Below, one piece after another: positions 1 to 5,752 of a stretch of 16,229 bases of DNA. A program made the translations under genes and the position numbers. The notes under the pieces are model-generated. The model saw nothing but the letters and a program-made list of their open reading frames with translations. It searched no databases and was not told the origin of the DNA. How positions within the stretch are numbered: the stretch's first letter is position 1; every line of letters begins with the position of its first letter. The stretch is from an uncultured Eubacteriales bacterium (GTDB taxonomy: Bacteria; Bacillota; Clostridia; Oscillospirales; Butyricicoccaceae). Location: positions 1-16,229 of the forward strand of contig CAJUGU010000094.1 of NCBI GenBank assembly GCA_910586105.1. Direction: 5' to 3'.

Positions 1-470
1 ACGCCGCCTATGGCAGCAACCTCAACCATGCGCAGATGGCGTACCGTTGTCCGGACGCGACCGTCTACGGCACGGCCGAACTGAAAGACCACGAGCTGCT
101 GTTTCGCGGCTCGTCGACCAGCGCAGTCGCGACAGTCGAGCCAAAGGAGGGCAGCTCCGTCCCGATCCTGCTGTGGGAAATCAGCAAAAAGGACGAACAC
201 GCCCTCGACCACTACGAGGGCTGGCCGTCCTTTTACGGGAAGGAGCAGATGGATTTTCAGCTGGAAAGCGGCGAAACGGTCAGCGCAATGGTGTATGTCA
301 TGACTCCCGGCCATGAGCTGGGAAGTCCTTCCGGCTATTACTACGCCACGATTGAAGAAGGCTATCACGACTGCGGATTTGATACTGAGATTCTCGAACA
401 GGCCCGCGAGCACAGCGAGGAACTCGCAGTGCAGGAGCAGGGCAGCTCGCCCGCGTTTCGGATGTGGTGA
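1..470 (+). CDS. Gamma-glutamylcyclotransferase-fold (AIG2-like) protein, 5' end outside window
   Basis: The frame is open from the left edge. Codons from base 3 read AAYGSNLNHAQMAYRCP, and YGSNL is the substrate-loop signature of the gamma-glutamylcyclotransferase/AIG2 superfamily. The ATG at 36 is therefore internal (the M of the QM pair) and the true start lies a few codons before the window. The likely catalytic glutamate is the E in LDHYEGWP, codon 216-218. 155 residues are visible, close to full length for this single-domain family. Family members release 5-oxoproline from gamma-glutamyl amino acids or amines; the substrate here is unknown. It has no membrane segment and is probably cytosolic. 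The next gene's ribosome site abuts its stop, so the two are probably co-transcribed. Such genes accompany conjugation modules in Clostridia, but I know no established transfer role. Fold assignment is strong, function weak. Confidence 0.85.
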   Translation, partial: AAYGSNLNHAQMAYRCPDATVYGTAELKDHELLFRGSSTSAVATVEPKEGSSVPILLWEISKKDEHALDHYEGWPSFYGKEQMDFQLESGETVSAMVYVMTPGHELGSPSGYYYATIEEGYHDCGFDTEILEQAREHSEELAVQEQGSSPAFRMW

Positions 471-484
471 AGGAGGAAAATGTT

Positions 485-859
485 TTGAAAATCAACGCAC
501 AAATGCAGCACAAACCCGGTGCTTTCGATTTTGATGATTGTTTCATTGAACGGGTAGTCGAGGTTTCCAAAGTGGATTTTTTTGCGATGTCACGGTGCCC
601 GCTGGGGACGCACTCGGTTATCCGGCAGAACAAGGACGCGATGGGGCACGATGAAAAGGGGATTCACTGTCTGCTGGTCCTGGGTGAAGGCGGTCGCGAC
701 GGCATCCTTGTGGACTCGGAAGGGTATGATTATTGTCGGCTTGCGGCGTACATTCCCGAAGCCCGCACCATCGTGGAGGCCACGCCGGAGCTGTCGATCA
801 CGCGGAACGCGCCTGCGAGTGAGCCGGAGCAAAGTCCGTCTCCCGCCATGAATTTGTGA
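485..859 (+). CDS. Small conserved ICE protein, DUF6329-like
   Basis: The chosen start is TTG at 485. A perfect AGGAGG (471-476) lies 8 nt upstream, and the open frame before it has only GTG codons at 464 and 467 that precede the ribosome site. The 124-aa product is soluble, with no signal peptide or membrane segment. Recognisable stretches are FDDCFIERVVEVSKVDFF, CLLVLGEGGRDGILVDSEG and YIPEAR. This pattern fits, from memory, the DUF6329 family of Clostridial mobile elements; the family name is not certain. The last 25 residues are a low-complexity Pro/Ser/Glu tail ending AMNL, a tail type shared with other proteins of this block. The gene lies 14 nt after the cyclotransferase gene and 16 nt before the M23 gene. 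Function is unknown. Confidence 0.75.
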   Translation: MKINAQMQHKPGAFDFDDCFIERVVEVSKVDFFAMSRCPLGTHSVIRQNKDAMGHDEKGIHCLLVLGEGGRDGILVDSEGYDYCRLAAYIPEARTIVEATPELSITRNAPASEPEQSPSPAMNL

Positions 860-875
860 AAAGAGGTGACGATTT

Positions 876-1952
876 ATGGCAGCTCCGGCAGTGATTCTGG
901 CGAAGGCTGCGGCACTCGCGCTGACCGATGAAAACACCCGAAAGGGCATCGGCTGGTGCATTGTTGCAATCCTGTCGCCGATTATTGTACTGCTTGCACT
1001 CCTCTGTTCTGTGGCTGCTGGTACGGCGGAGCATAATGTCTCAGCGGCAGAATTCTGCTTCAGCAGTATCACGCTCCCCGTCGATATGCCCGAGGAATAC
1101 AAAGAATCCATTGAAAATATGCGTGCGCACTTCACTGAACTGGATGCCTTGTTGGATGATATCGGTGACCGTACCGAGGACGACGAAAGCCTTGACGAAA
1201 TCCGGGTCAAGGCGATTTTTTATGCCTTGTTTTTCGGAGCAGAGGAGCCTGCGCCATTCGATGCGGATATCTATCAGAAATTTGTGGACTGCTTCGCGAC
1301 CTTCACGGAAACGACAGGAACGGTCACCGAAACGGATGCAGACGGCAACGAGGTCGAAGTCGAGGGCACGATTATGGCGGCAACGCCTATCGCGGACTTG
1401 GACGAGGTCTATCAGAAAATCGGCGAAGCTCTTGGAACGGAGGTGACCGCCGAGCAAAAAGCCAACGCTGAAAGCGTCTACAGCCTGATAAAATACGGTG
1501 CGCCCAGCGGCAATGAGAGCTGGGAAACCGGCGATAACGCGCCATACGTTGGGGCGGATGGTTTCTGTTCTCCGGTCGGCGCGAACTGGCGCAGTATCGT
1601 ATCCTCAGAATTTGGCTATCGCATCGATCCGATCAGCGGCCAGTCTGACGGTCACAGCGGAATGGATCTGGCGGTCCCGCAGGGGACGCCTGTCCGCGCG
1701 GCGCTGCCCGGGACGGTGATCGTCGCAGGCTATGAGGCTACCTATGGCAACTACATCATGATCGAGCACGCGAACAATTTGCGGACCGTGTATGCGCACT
1801 GCTCCCAGCTGACCGCCCGCACTGGTCAGGAAGTCCAGGCTGGAACCGTGGTTGCCTTGTCGGGCGCGACCGGCCGAGTGACCGGCCCACACCTCCATTT
1901 TGAGGTGCGGGTCAACAACCAGAGGACGAATCCACGCTATTATTTACCTTGA
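876..1952 (+). CDS. Membrane-anchored M23 (LytM-type) metallopeptidase of the conjugation module
   Basis: The 358-aa product starts at ATG 876, 6 nt after GAGGTGA (863-869). Residues about 24-48 form one hydrophobic segment, probably a membrane anchor with the C-terminal part outside. Residues 50-230 are an acidic stalk. Residues about 240-350 are an M23 domain with the expected zinc and active-site pattern: H260 and D264 in GHSGMDLA, H308 in YAHCS, and the HxH pair H339/H341 in GPHLHFEV. M23 enzymes cut peptide cross-links of peptidoglycan. In Gram-positive conjugation systems such enzymes are thought to open the wall for the mating channel. There is no second lytic domain (NlpC/P60, CHAP or lysozyme-like). 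It sits between small element genes with short gaps and is probably in the same operon. Confidence 0.9.
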   Translation: MAAPAVILAKAAALALTDENTRKGIGWCIVAILSPIIVLLALLCSVAAGTAEHNVSAAEFCFSSITLPVDMPEEYKESIENMRAHFTELDALLDDIGDRTEDDESLDEIRVKAIFYALFFGAEEPAPFDADIYQKFVDCFATFTETTGTVTETDADGNEVEVEGTIMAATPIADLDEVYQKIGEALGTEVTAEQKANAESVYSLIKYGAPSGNESWETGDNAPYVGADGFCSPVGANWRSIVSSEFGYRIDPISGQSDGHSGMDLAVPQGTPVRAALPGTVIVAGYEATYGNYIMIEHANNLRTVYAHCSQLTARTGQEVQAGTVVALSGATGRVTGPHLHFEVRVNNQRTNPRYYLP

Positions 1953-1962
1953 TTTTGAGGTG

Positions 1963-2316
1963 ATGAACAAATTGGAAAACAAGTCAGACAGGCAGATGGC
2001 AGCGCTTACAGGCGAGCGGATCGGCAGCATCCTGCCCCGGCTGGCAGAGCTGGAAGAATCGGAAGACGCTGTCCTCGTCCATGAACAGAGGGACTCGGAA
2101 TCCGTTGTGATTTGTCCGGCAGACTTGCTGAAGCTGACCGATACTGGCCGGGAGATTTATTCTGACCTTCTGAACGCGCAGGTCAAAGAAATCCGCAGCG
2201 CCGATTATGGTCTTGAGATTGTAATCTGTGGTGTGGAGCCGGAGGAAATGGAGCGTTTTTGCGAAGACTTCGCAGCCTTTGAGGAAGCGGAGGAACTCAT
2301 GGGACCGACAATGTGA
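1963..2316 (+). CDS. Acidic hypothetical protein of the conjugative element
   Basis: I do not recognise this 117-aa protein. It is acidic and soluble, with a predicted alpha/beta character (SEDAVLVHEQ, SVVICPADLLKL, YGLEIVICGVEPEEMERF) and a Glu-rich C-terminus. The start is ambiguous. ATG 1963 lies inside a strong ribosome site (GAGGTGAT, 1957-1964), which makes it a poor initiator. TTG 1972, nine codon-neutral bases further on (MENKSDRQMAAL), lies about 8 nt after that site and may be the real start. I give the ATG as the longer option. An open frame reaching back to 1900 lies inside the M23 gene and is not credible. The gene follows the M23 stop by about 10-20 nt, so it is almost certainly co-transcribed and perhaps translationally coupled. 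Confidence 0.7.
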   Translation: MNKLENKSDRQMAALTGERIGSILPRLAELEESEDAVLVHEQRDSESVVICPADLLKLTDTGREIYSDLLNAQVKEIRSADYGLEIVICGVEPEEMERFCEDFAAFEEAEELMGPTM

Positions 2317-2351
2317 GTCGGCTCCAACGGCTAAAAATTTGGAGGTGCAAG

Positions 2352-2624
2352 ATGAAAAAGGCAACTATTATCGTGCAGTTTGAACAGGAAAAACTGCGTG
2401 CGCTTGAGTTCTACATCAGCAGGAAGGACTCGACGCTCGAAGCGGAGCTGGACGATTTCATGGGGAAGCTGTACGAAAAGTACGTTCCCACCCAGACCCG
2501 CGAGTACATCGAAAGCATGGCAGACCGAGACGAACGCCCACCCCGCCAGCAGCGCCCGCGCCCGGTACGCTCGATCCGTCCGGCTTCCGCAGGCGACACA
2601 TCGGGAACCGGAGCAGAAAACTGA
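2352..2624 (+). CDS. Small DUF6103-like protein
   Basis: The 90-aa product starts at ATG 2352, 4 nt after GGAGGTG (2341-2347). An open frame back to 2313 has no ribosome site. Residues 1-60 look like a beta strand plus two helices (ATIIVQFEQEKLRALEFYI, then LDDFMGKLYEKYVPTQTREY). This fits, from memory, DUF6103, a short family found in Clostridial ICEs. Residues 60-90 are a basic, Pro/Arg-rich disordered tail (PPRQQRPRPVRSIRP). The same N-terminal module appears at the front of the protein encoded at 2789-3499: the sequences align over about 58 residues, with a shared LYxxxVP core. A compact hairpin follows the stop codon. Function is unknown. The basic tail could contact nucleic acid, but that is inference. 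Confidence 0.75.
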   Translation: MKKATIIVQFEQEKLRALEFYISRKDSTLEAELDDFMGKLYEKYVPTQTREYIESMADRDERPPRQQRPRPVRSIRPASAGDTSGTGAEN

Positions 2625-2626
2625 TG

Positions 2627-2642
2627 GGCGGAGCTGTCCGCC
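2627..2642 (+). other. Short hairpin right after the DUF6103-like gene
   Basis: GGCGGA (2627-2632) and TCCGCC (2637-2642) form a perfect 6-bp stem with a GCTG loop, starting 2 nt after the stop codon. No T-run follows, so it is not a standard intrinsic terminator. It could attenuate transcription or protect the 3' end of the upstream message. Confidence 0.4.
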
Positions 2643-2644
2643 GC

Positions 2645-2703
2645 CGTTGCCGCACGTCGCGCCGCGTGTCGCGTCTTTCGGATGCCGGAGGCATCCGTGC
2701 CCC
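2645..2703 (+). repeat. 59-bp imperfect direct repeat, copy 1
   Basis: This GC-rich unit aligns without gaps to 3560-3618, with 49 of 59 bases identical by my count. The first 19 bases (CGTTGCCGCACGTCGCGCC) are perfect. It lies in the non-coding gap before the gene at 2789, and the partner copy lies just after that gene. This copy also holds a perfect 7-bp inverted repeat, GGATGCC-GGA-GGCATCC (2680-2696), which copy 2 lacks. Confidence 0.75.
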
Positions 2704-2788
2704 GCCCTGCTCTGGAAAGCAGGTGTGCGCCGCTTGGCAGGCGTTTGAAAAAGGAGAATCGAAAACTCAGGAAATTGGAGGGCAGTAT

Positions 2789-3499
2789 ATGAGCGGAGAT
2801 GTCCAACTGGAGTTATGGCTCCACGAATATAAAATGGAAGCATTGTCTGCTGTGCTGGAGCAGCAAGGTACCAGTGTAGAAAAGCAAATGCAGGAGATGC
2901 TCATGCAGCTCTACGCAGAGAACGTCCCGCGGGAAGTGCAGCAGGGTATCCGTCAGCGCATCGATGACGAGTATGCTGCGGAGCTGGCTGAGCGTGAAGC
3001 GGCACGGAAATATAGTGCGTTTCAGGTGCGGGAAAGCGGGACAGACCGATTCTATCAGCTGGATCAGGGCGAGGGATTCCTGGACGTTGGCAGGTTCCTG
3101 CGCCGGTATTCCCAGCCGGATCAGGAGTTGACAGCAGCGTCCCTTGAAAAATCGTTCGCTGATCTGAAACCGATCACCGCCGAGCAGTACGAACTTCTCA
3201 CGGTACGTCGGATGGAAGATCCGGGCAAAGTCACGGGGGTGTTCCGGCTGGACTTTGACGAAATGACCGCCGCTGCACTCGACCCCGCAGAAGGTTGGAA
3301 AGCCTACTCGATAAAGGACGTATCCACGGCGGTCTATCACGCTTACCGAAAAAATGGGCTCGCCCCGGAACGGTACGAAGCCCGTTTCGAGGAAAGGCTG
3401 GTTGGCAGGCAGCTCGATTTGGCGGCGTTTGAGCAGGCGGTTCCTGAGATAGATGCACTGGAGCACGACTCAGAGCAAGGCCCGATGCTCTCACTCTGA
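2789..3499 (+). CDS. Mosaic ICE protein: DUF6103-like N-terminus joined to a module shared with the DUF3848 protein
   Basis: The chosen start is ATG 2789, 6 nt after TTGGAGGG (2776-2782). The frame stays open back to 2624, but that part runs through the hairpin and repeat 1 and has no ribosome site. The product is 236 aa. Residues 1-62 resemble the whole folded part of the protein encoded at 2352-2624 (LYAENVPREV against LYEKYVPTQT). Residues about 74-205 align with residues 116-247 of the protein encoded at 5753-6925, sharing RM/I-x-D-x-G-x-V-x-G-x-F, FD, GW, IKD, AV-x-HA-x-RK-x-G and RL. It has no membrane segment and ends in an acidic tail, HDSEQGPMLSL. Two 59-bp direct repeats flank the gene. 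Function is unknown. The layout suggests a regulatory or adaptor protein acting with its two relatives, which is inference. Confidence 0.75.
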   Translation: MSGDVQLELWLHEYKMEALSAVLEQQGTSVEKQMQEMLMQLYAENVPREVQQGIRQRIDDEYAAELAEREAARKYSAFQVRESGTDRFYQLDQGEGFLDVGRFLRRYSQPDQELTAASLEKSFADLKPITAEQYELLTVRRMEDPGKVTGVFRLDFDEMTAAALDPAEGWKAYSIKDVSTAVYHAYRKNGLAPERYEARFEERLVGRQLDLAAFEQAVPEIDALEHDSEQGPMLSL

Positions 3500-3512
3500 T
3501 GGAGTCGTGCGA

Positions 3513-3528
3513 AAACGCCCAAACGCCC
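3513..3528 (+). repeat. Tandem octamer AAACGCCC x2
   Basis: Two exact, adjacent copies of AAACGCCC lie 13 nt after the stop of the mosaic gene, at the start of the candidate oriT region. The pair could be an iteron-like binding site or chance. Confidence 0.4.
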
Positions 3529-3559
3529 TTACCGCGTGGCTCTCGAACGGGTTCGGCGG

Positions 3560-3618
3560 CGTTGCCGCACGTCGCGCCCTGTGTCGCGTTTTTCCGGAGA
3601 GGGTGGCATCCCTGCCCC
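3560..3618 (+). repeat. 59-bp imperfect direct repeat, copy 2
   Basis: This is the partner of 2645-2703 in the same orientation, 915 bp downstream. The 19-bp core is identical, followed by TGTCGCGT, then a variable stretch, then GGCATCC and TGCCCC in the same spacing. The two copies bracket the mosaic gene at 2789-3499. Confidence 0.75.
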
Positions 3619-3728
3619 AGTGGACGGGGAAAACGGCTGTCCGGGGCTTTGTGGGGAAATGTGCTAGAGGACGGGAGCCGCGATTTTGGGGGCGTAGGGG
3701 AGGGTCGATTTTGGTGCAGGATAAAGCG

Positions 3729-3738
3729 GTGACATCAC
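3729..3738 (+). promoter_or_regulatory. Dyad operator candidate 1 (GTGACATCAC)
   Basis: GTGA and TCAC are inverted arms around a CA centre. Here the symmetry extends to 7-bp arms (GCGGTGA-CA-TCACCGC, 3726-3741), the longest of the four copies. Two-fold symmetry suits a dimeric DNA-binding protein; the ribbon-helix-helix protein encoded at 3949 is the obvious candidate. Confidence 0.6.
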
Positions 3739-3753
3739 CGCGAGTCACACCGT

Positions 3754-3766
3754 CCCGCAATGCGGG
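3754..3766 (+). other. Odd palindrome CCCGCA-A-TGCGGG
   Basis: The perfect arms CCCGCA and TGCGGG flank a single A. As a hairpin it would close with 5 bp and an AAT loop. It lies between operator copies 1 and 2 in the candidate oriT and could be a relaxase recognition hairpin. Confidence 0.45.
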
Positions 3767-3827
3767 TCGGGGAGTTACGAATTCCGGACGTTTTGCGGCT
3801 TTCGGGCAGCGTTTCGGAGAATATCGC

Positions 3828-3837
3828 GTGACATCAC
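3828..3837 (+). promoter_or_regulatory. Dyad operator candidate 2 (GTGACATCAC)
   Basis: This is an exact 10-base copy of operator 1, 99 bp downstream of it. It immediately precedes the hairpin at 3843-3860. Confidence 0.6.
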
Positions 3838-3842
3838 TTTTG

Positions 3843-3860
3843 CGGGTGCGTTGCCACCCG
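3843..3860 (+). other. Hairpin CGGGTG-CGTTGC-CACCCG between operators 2 and 3
   Basis: The perfect 6-bp arms (3843-3848 and 3855-3860) enclose a 6-nt loop. The hairpin sits exactly between two identical GTGACATCAC sites 32 bp apart, and its last base is the first base of operator 3. An inverted repeat flanked by protein sites is a common oriT layout; the nick position is unknown. Confidence 0.5.
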
Positions 3861-3869
3861 TGACATCAC
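3860..3869 (+). promoter_or_regulatory. Dyad operator candidate 3 (GTGACATCAC)
   Basis: This is the third exact copy, with symmetry extended by one pair (CGTGA-CA-TCACG, 3859-3870). It begins 32 bp after copy 2, about three helical turns, so both could be bound on the same DNA face. Confidence 0.6.
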
Positions 3870-3916
3870 GAACGCCGGAAATCCCCACCGTTCTCGGGAA
3901 ATTCGCGGCATCAACC

Positions 3917-3926
3917 ATGACATCAT
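3917..3926 (+). promoter_or_regulatory. Dyad operator candidate 4 (ATGACATCAT), next to the relaxosome gene start
   Basis: Both outer bases differ from the other copies (G to A on the left, C to T on the right), and the change keeps the dyad intact. It ends 10 nt before the GGAGG ribosome site (3937-3941) of the gene at 3949, so binding here could repress that gene. Autoregulation by the ribbon-helix-helix protein is an inference. Confidence 0.6.
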
Positions 3927-3948
3927 ACGAAGAAATGGAGGAAAATTC

Positions 3949-4353
3949 ATGCCAGATGAAAAAGTCCGGTTTCAAATGCGGATTTCGCCGGAAACCGATC
4001 AGAAAGTCGCGGCAGCGATGAAACTTACCAACAGCCAAAGCAAGAACGAGTTCGTGGAAAACGCGCTGATTTTTTACTGCGGTTATCTGTCCGCAAAGAA
4101 CAGCGATGATTTTCTGCCGCCTGCATTGGTTGCGACAATGCGCGGCACGGTGCAGGACAGCGAGAACCGTATCGCCCGTCTGCTGTTCAAAATGGCTGTA
4201 GAGCTGTCGATGATGATGAATGTGCTGGCAGTTGGGTTGGAAATCAATGCAGACGACCTCGACCGCTTACGTGGTCAGTGCGTCCGCGATGTGAAAAAGT
4301 CGAACGGCAGCATTACTTTCAAAGATACGGTTGCATTCCAGAATGGCAGATAA
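3949..4353 (+). CDS. Ribbon-helix-helix relaxosome accessory protein (MobC-like)
   Basis: The 134-aa product starts at ATG 3949, 7 nt after GGAGG. Residues 5-50 fit a ribbon-helix-helix DNA-binding domain: a short strand VRFQMRIS, helix ETDQKVAAAMKL, a turn, then helix SKNEFVENALIFYCGYL. The C-terminal part, about residues 65-115, is helical and may form the oligomer. It sits 14 nt before the relaxase gene, the standard place for the small protein that binds oriT, bends it and recruits the relaxase. The four dyads directly upstream are its likely targets, giving both relaxosome assembly and self-repression. Family membership rests on the domain pattern and context; I cannot name a precise MobC subfamily. 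Confidence 0.85.
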   Translation: MPDEKVRFQMRISPETDQKVAAAMKLTNSQSKNEFVENALIFYCGYLSAKNSDDFLPPALVATMRGTVQDSENRIARLLFKMAVELSMMMNVLAVGLEINADDLDRLRGQCVRDVKKSNGSITFKDTVAFQNGR

Positions 4354-4367
4354 GGTTGTGAAGCATT

Positions 4368-5732
4368 ATGCCGAGGTTGATTTTTAAGTGTCCGTACATT
4401 AAGGGCAAGTCGAAACGTGCTTCTGCGCATTTGAAAAATATGGTCAACTACGTTGCCACTCGCGACGGTGCAGAACGTATTGATCCAGGCAACAAAAACT
4501 TGCCTGCGACGGAAAAGCAGAAAGAATTGATTGAACAGCTCACTCGGGAATTTCCGTTAAGCCGTAGGCTGTTTGAATATTCTGACTTTACGCAATCACC
4601 GACGCAAGGGAATGCTTCCGAGTTTATCACGCGGGCGTTGGAAGATAACCTTAACCAAATTGCAAAGCGTGAAAACCATTTGGAGTACATTGCAAAGCGT
4701 CCGCGAGCGGTACGGATGGGTGCGCATGGACTGTTTAACGGCTCGGAGGATTCGATTGTGCTGTCGCAGGTTGCGGAAGAAATTGCGCACCATCCCGGCA
4801 ATGTTTGGCTTCCAATTATCTCCCTGCGCCGTGAAGATGCGGAGCGGCTTGGTTACGATAACGCAGAGAATTGGCGTTCGCTGTTGTCCTCAAACGCTAT
4901 GGAGATTGCAAAATCCATGAAAATTCCTTGGGAGGACTTTCGCTGGTACGCTGCATTCCATGACGAGGGCAACCATCCGCACGTCCATATGGTTTGTTAC
5001 AGCGCCGATCCGTCCAAAGGGTTTCTGACATCGAAAGGGATTGAAAATATCAAATCTATGTTGGCAAAGCAGATTTTTCGGCAGGAGCTGACCGAAATCT
5101 ATTCGCACCAGACCAAACGCCGTGATGATCTAACCAGATCGGCAGGTGAAGTCTTGCGTCAGCTTGCGGCTCAGATGAAGGACGGAACGCTGGATAACGA
5201 GCGTATCGAACAGCTGATGAAACACCTTTCTGAAAAGCTGAAAACGACGTCCGGTAAGAAAAAGTATGGCTATCTGAAAGCGCCGCTGAAGTCCGTGGTG
5301 GATGAAATTGTCGACGAAATCTGCAAAGACCCACGTGTCGCAGAAACTTATGATTTGTGGTATGAGCTTCGGGAAGATGTGCTGAAAACGTACAAGACTA
5401 CCATGCCGGAGCGTGTTCCGCTTTCGCAGCAGAAGGAGTTCAAACGTATCAAAAATATTGTAATTGAAGAAGCGGTGCGTATGGGCGCAGCTCCCAAACA
5501 AGCTTGCGCAGATGAGCAAAGCTCTGAAGCATGGATGCGTTCGCCTGCTTCAATCTATCAATCCGCGACGCGGCTTCTGCATCATATGGGCAACATTTTC
5601 CGCGACCAGCAGCCACCGGTAGATGGTGTTTTGCGTGTGTCGGTGGACAACAAGCTGCGTCAGAAAATCCGTGAAAAGAAAATGGCGCTCGGTCATAAAG
5701 CCGACGACCATGAAAGCGCCATAAATATGTAA
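4368..5732 (+). CDS. Relaxase, MobP3/MobL family
   Basis: The 454-aa product starts at ATG 4368, with a weak AAGG site. The N-terminus, LIFKCPYIKG then HLKNMVNYVATRDG, is typical of the MobP3/MobL relaxases of Clostridial elements. Y28 in NYVATRDG is the likely nucleophile that attaches to the nicked strand, by analogy with the family. The metal-binding motif is FHDEGNHPHVHMVCY, with H198, H203, H205 and H207. Residues 1-250 form the nicking domain. The rest is helical and charged and probably binds partners. The enzyme would nick oriT (candidate at 3500-3948), pilot the strand to the coupling protein encoded at 8393, and re-close it in the recipient. The tail KADDHESAINM fits the C-terminal pattern seen in three other element proteins. 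The length is usual for the family. Confidence 0.9.
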   Translation: MPRLIFKCPYIKGKSKRASAHLKNMVNYVATRDGAERIDPGNKNLPATEKQKELIEQLTREFPLSRRLFEYSDFTQSPTQGNASEFITRALEDNLNQIAKRENHLEYIAKRPRAVRMGAHGLFNGSEDSIVLSQVAEEIAHHPGNVWLPIISLRREDAERLGYDNAENWRSLLSSNAMEIAKSMKIPWEDFRWYAAFHDEGNHPHVHMVCYSADPSKGFLTSKGIENIKSMLAKQIFRQELTEIYSHQTKRRDDLTRSAGEVLRQLAAQMKDGTLDNERIEQLMKHLSEKLKTTSGKKKYGYLKAPLKSVVDEIVDEICKDPRVAETYDLWYELREDVLKTYKTTMPERVPLSQQKEFKRIKNIVIEEAVRMGAAPKQACADEQSSEAWMRSPASIYQSATRLLHHMGNIFRDQQPPVDGVLRVSVDNKLRQKIREKKMALGHKADDHESAINM

Positions 5733-5752
5733 TTGGGAAATGGAGATAACGT

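Larger units (their letters stand above)
3500..3948 (+). other. Candidate origin of transfer (oriT) and operator region before the relaxosome genes
   Basis: I find no credible gene in these 449 bases. The gap is GC-rich and dense in repeats: a tandem octamer, repeat copy 2, an odd palindrome, a hairpin, a repeated TTTTGCGG (3791-3798 and 3838-3845), and four GTGA-CA-TCAC-type dyads. It lies directly upstream of a ribbon-helix-helix protein and a MobP-type relaxase, the usual place for oriT in mobilizable and conjugative elements. The nick site itself cannot be named from sequence. Frames that are open through the gap have no ribosome site and read through the repeats. Confidence 0.55.

Noticed and set aside
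36..470. ATG 36 as start of the cyclotransferase gene
   Set aside because: The frame is open to the left edge and the preceding codons encode the conserved YGSNL motif, so the start is outside the window.
590..1210. Long minus-strand open frame opposite the DUF6329-like and M23 genes
   Set aside because: It is the antisense of two well-supported genes, in GC-rich DNA where such frames stay open by chance.
2624..2788. In-frame upward extension of the mosaic gene to ATG 2624
   Set aside because: It passes through a hairpin and the 59-bp repeat, is Arg/Cys-rich, and has no ribosome site; ATG 2789 has a strong one.
3453..3863. Open plus-strand frames through the candidate oriT (also 3499-3732)
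   Set aside because: They lack ribosome sites, give low-complexity Arg/Gly/Pro-rich sequence, and run through repeats and hairpins.
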